From the NCBI RefSeq assembly GCF_021369635.1, contig NZ_JAJNBZ010000001.1, forward strand, positions 62,001-126,000: DNA of 64,000 nucleotides, in the 5' to 3' direction. Source of the stretch: Paenibacillus profundus (lineage in GTDB: Bacteria; Bacillota; Bacilli; Paenibacillales; Paenibacillaceae). The translations under genes were made by a program, and so were the position numbers. The notes under the pieces are model-generated. The model made no database searches. It was not told where the DNA came from and was given only the letters and a program-made list of their open reading frames with translations. Every line of letters begins with the position of its first letter. Positions within the stretch are counted from its first letter, which is position 1. Shown here in pieces: positions 61,914 to 64,000 of the stretch.

Positions 61914-63080
61914 TTGAACTTACCACTGTTGTATTGCGACCATAGTGCGTCGACGCCTCCTCACCCGGACGTCATTCGGACGATTACCGAGGTCATGGAG
62001 CAGGTGTATGCTAATCCGTCGTCGATTCATCAAGCCGGCGGCCAAGCGGAACAGCTCATTCGGCGAGCCAGAGAGGTTGTAGCGCGTGCTTTGAACGTTC
62101 ATGCTTCAGAAGTTATTTTTACTTCAGGGGCGACAGAAAGCAACAACCTTGCCGTATTCGGTACCGCACGCGCTCATGCGATAGATGGCAAGCCTAGACA
62201 TATGATAGTGTCCGAAGTGGAGCATGCTTCGGTATATGAGTGCTATAAGCAGTTGGGACGGGAAGGGATGGACATTACGTATATCCCTGTTGATAAGAAC
62301 GGATGCGTTCAACCAGAACAAATCGAAGCGGCAATTCGTCCGCATACTATTATGGTGAGCGTGATGCATGTCAACAACGAGACGGGATCTCTGCAGCCTT
62401 TAGCGGAAATCGGCAGCGTGTTGAGCCGATATCCGAAAGTCTCCTTCCATGTGGATGGAGTTCAGGGCCTTGGAAAAGTTCCGGTGGATATCCGCCAGTG
62501 GGGAATCGACTTGTACAGCTTGTCTGGACATAAAATCGGCGGACCTAAAGGATCAGGGATATTAATTAGACGCAGAGAAGTACCATTGAAGCCACTCTTA
62601 TACGGCGGCAAGCAGGAGCATGGGTTTCGGCCAGGTACGGAAAATGTGCCAGGCATCGTCGGCCTGGCCAAAGCCATTCGCTTGGCTGCCGAAGGTCAGC
62701 CGAGCAATTATGAGAAGCTCGTCTCATTACGAGAGCGCGCTTTGAAACAGCTGCGAACGCTTAAACCGCTCGTTAATAACAGTCCTGATATTCCGCTTGC
62801 CGCACCGCACATTATTAATATATCGTTCCCAGGAATGAAGTCCGAAGTAGTCGTGCATGCACTCGAGGAACGGGGGATCATCGTATCGACGCAGTCTGCA
62901 TGCTCCTCGAAGATGCACAAGCCAAGCCGTGTTCTCTTGGCTATGACGCAAGATACGTCCAGAGCCTCAAGCGGGATAAGAATCAGTCTGGATGCGAGCT
63001 GTTCCGAGCGAGATATCGCCCGCTTAACTGAAGCGTTCACGGAAGTGACCGAACAATTGCGACCGTTAATGAAGAGATAG
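61914..63080 (+). CDS. Cysteine desulfurase (NifS/NifZ type)
   Basis: A 388-residue pyridoxal-phosphate enzyme that takes sulfur from cysteine as a protein persulfide. It begins LLYCDHSASTPPHPDV. The PLP lysine is in SLSGHKIGGPKGSG. The persulfide loop contains the cysteine in STQSACSSKMHKPSRVL. The TTG start at 61914 follows AAGGAGGGG. Next to thiI, as B. subtilis nifZ, so it most likely supplies sulfur for 4-thiouridine in tRNA. Confidence 0.93.
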   Translation: MNLPLLYCDHSASTPPHPDVIRTITEVMEQVYANPSSIHQAGGQAEQLIRRAREVVARALNVHASEVIFTSGATESNNLAVFGTARAHAIDGKPRHMIVSEVEHASVYECYKQLGREGMDITYIPVDKNGCVQPEQIEAAIRPHTIMVSVMHVNNETGSLQPLAEIGSVLSRYPKVSFHVDGVQGLGKVPVDIRQWGIDLYSLSGHKIGGPKGSGILIRRREVPLKPLLYGGKQEHGFRPGTENVPGIVGLAKAIRLAAEGQPSNYEKLVSLRERALKQLRTLKPLVNNSPDIPLAAPHIINISFPGMKSEVVVHALEERGIIVSTQSACSSKMHKPSRVLLAMTQDTSRASSGIRISLDASCSERDIARLTEAFTEVTEQLRPLMKR

Positions 63081-63090
63081 AAGTATGTAT

Positions 63091-63175
63091 TTAGAAAGGT
63101 CACTTTTTAGCACCGAGAAGCACAAGTTTTCGTAAGAAAACTACATCGGAAGCATTCGCTGGCGAGAACCTCTAG
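63091..63175. repeat. Dispersed repeat element, long form inverted (copy 12), between the desulfurase gene and thiI
   Basis: Reads TTAGAAAGGTCACTTTTTAG then CACCGAGAAGCACAAG, TTTTCGTAAGAAAAC, ATCGGAAGCATTCG, and GAACCTCTAG. Its reverse complement matches the right half of copy 7. It lies inside the presumed operon, about 34 bases before thiI. Confidence 0.75.
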
Positions 63176-63208
63176 AAGAAAGCATGAAAGGCAGGTAAAC
63201 AAGCTACT

Positions 63209-64000
63209 ATGGATTACGATATGATTCTTCTGCGATACGGAGAAATTGCAATTAAAGGGAAGAACCGCAGCCGCTTTGAAAAAGCGGCCTACCACCACGT
63301 CAAGGCCGTGCTTGCGCCGTTTCCGCGCACGAACATCATTAAAGAGTACGGAAGATTGTATGTGGAACTGAATGGCGAACCGTTTCAAGATGTCATTGAT
63401 GTGCTGAAGCACATCTTCGGCATCGTCTCGCTCAGTCCGGTAAAACGGGCACCTTCCGAGCTGGAGCCGATTATTGAAACGGCCAAGAAGCTGATGCAAG
63501 AAATGAATCCGGGACCGGATACTAAGTTCAAGGTAAACGCACGCCGGGCATGGAAGGCTTTCCCGCATGGATCGCAGGATCTGCAGCACCTTGTCGGCGC
63601 GCCGGTACTGCGTGAGTTCCCGCAGCTGAAGGTGGATGTGCATCAGCCCGAAATCGAGCTCCGTGTAGAAGTGCGGGAAGGGTCAACGTATTTATTCAGT
63701 GAAGTAATTAAGGCGGCGGGCGGCTTTCCGCTGTCGTCGAATGGCAAAGCGATGCTGCTGTTGTCCGGCGGCATAGACAGTCCGGTAGCTGGTTATCAAG
63801 CGCTGCGCAAAGGCTTGGAAGTGGAGGCCATTCATTTTCACAGCTATCCATTCACAAGCGAACGTGCGAAGCAGAAGGTGCTTGACTTGGCACAGGTGCT
63901 CGCTAATTATGCCGGACGCATACGTGTACATTTGGTTCCGTTCACTGATATCCAGACTCGGCTGCATCAATCAGGCCATGAGAATTTGCTCATTACACTT
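63209..64000 (+). CDS. thiI: tRNA 4-thiouridine synthase ThiI (5' part)
   Basis: The first 264 codons; the gene runs off the window end (family length about 400). It begins MDYDMILLRYGEIAIKGKNR, the ferredoxin-like and THUMP region. The PP-loop ATP site is LLLSGGIDSPVAGYQ. ThiI adenylates U8 of tRNA and transfers sulfur received from the adjacent cysteine desulfurase. The ATG is preceded by AAAGGCAGG at a long spacing. Confidence 0.95.
   Translation, partial: MDYDMILLRYGEIAIKGKNRSRFEKAAYHHVKAVLAPFPRTNIIKEYGRLYVELNGEPFQDVIDVLKHIFGIVSLSPVKRAPSELEPIIETAKKLMQEMNPGPDTKFKVNARRAWKAFPHGSQDLQHLVGAPVLREFPQLKVDVHQPEIELRVEVREGSTYLFSEVIKAAGGFPLSSNGKAMLLLSGGIDSPVAGYQALRKGLEVEAIHFHSYPFTSERAKQKVLDLAQVLANYAGRIRVHLVPFTDIQTRLHQSGHENLLITL

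Overview
This 64 kb window is chromosomal DNA from a spore-forming Bacillales bacterium, most likely Paenibacillus or a close relative. The evidence is the gene order rpsU-yqeY-nfeD-floA-yqfC-yqfD-phoH-pgpH-ybeY-dgkA-cdd-era-yqzL-recO-glyQ-glyS-yqxD-dnaG-sigA-trmK-nif3, which is the Bacillus subtilis order with small differences. Sporulation genes (yqfC, yqfD), strong GGAGG ribosome binding sites, frequent GTG/TTG starts, a glycine T-box and AddAB/SbcCD instead of RecBCD agree with this. No prophage, insertion sequence, CRISPR array or tRNA gene was seen.

Layout. (1) 1-1741: 3' end of dnaK, then dnaJ. (2) 2300-9122: a glycerol-phosphate module made of glpD, a divergently placed G3P-type ABC transporter/phosphodiesterase operon (ugpA-ugpE-ugpB-ugpQ, no ATPase gene) and glpP, the glycerol-3-phosphate-responsive antiterminator. 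Both glpD and the ugp operon carry a terminator hairpin between promoter and start codon, as expected for GlpP targets. (3) 9219-10646: an acetyl-xylan-esterase-like hydrolase and two tiny genes. (4) 10716-14780: prmA-M50 protease-rsmE-mtaB, the usual downstream neighbours of dnaJ, here displaced by about 9 kb. (5) 14868-19572: NUDIX, deoC, Na/Pi symporter, RlmI-like methyltransferase, DUF1835. (6) 19878-32715: DNA break repair, addB-addA and sbcD-sbcC, followed by a structured RNA candidate. (7) 33015-34821: small membrane/LSM-like protein, anchored hydrolase, HIT protein. (8) 34900-57532: the long conserved translation/sporulation/replication cluster from rpsU to nif3. (9) 57543-58100: rnpB, the RNase P RNA, with class A features. 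(10) 58105-64000: exported subtilase, YpuI-like, DUF1540, a small membrane protein, and the NifS-type desulfurase/thiI pair for tRNA 4-thiouridine (thiI runs off the end).

The most unusual signal is a family of at least eleven dispersed, non-coding inverted-repeat elements (ends like GTGCGTGTTCAAAAAG and CTTTTTGAACAACCTC, 38 to about 170 bp). Nearly all sit in the last 20-200 bases before a start codon, several inside operons, in both orientations, in short and long forms. They have no coding capacity and no transposase is nearby. Other points of interest are the GlpP circuit, a sigma-W-type promoter before nfeD-floA, a possible sigma-E promoter before yqfC, the class A-like rnpB, and an orphan multi-hairpin RNA after sbcC.
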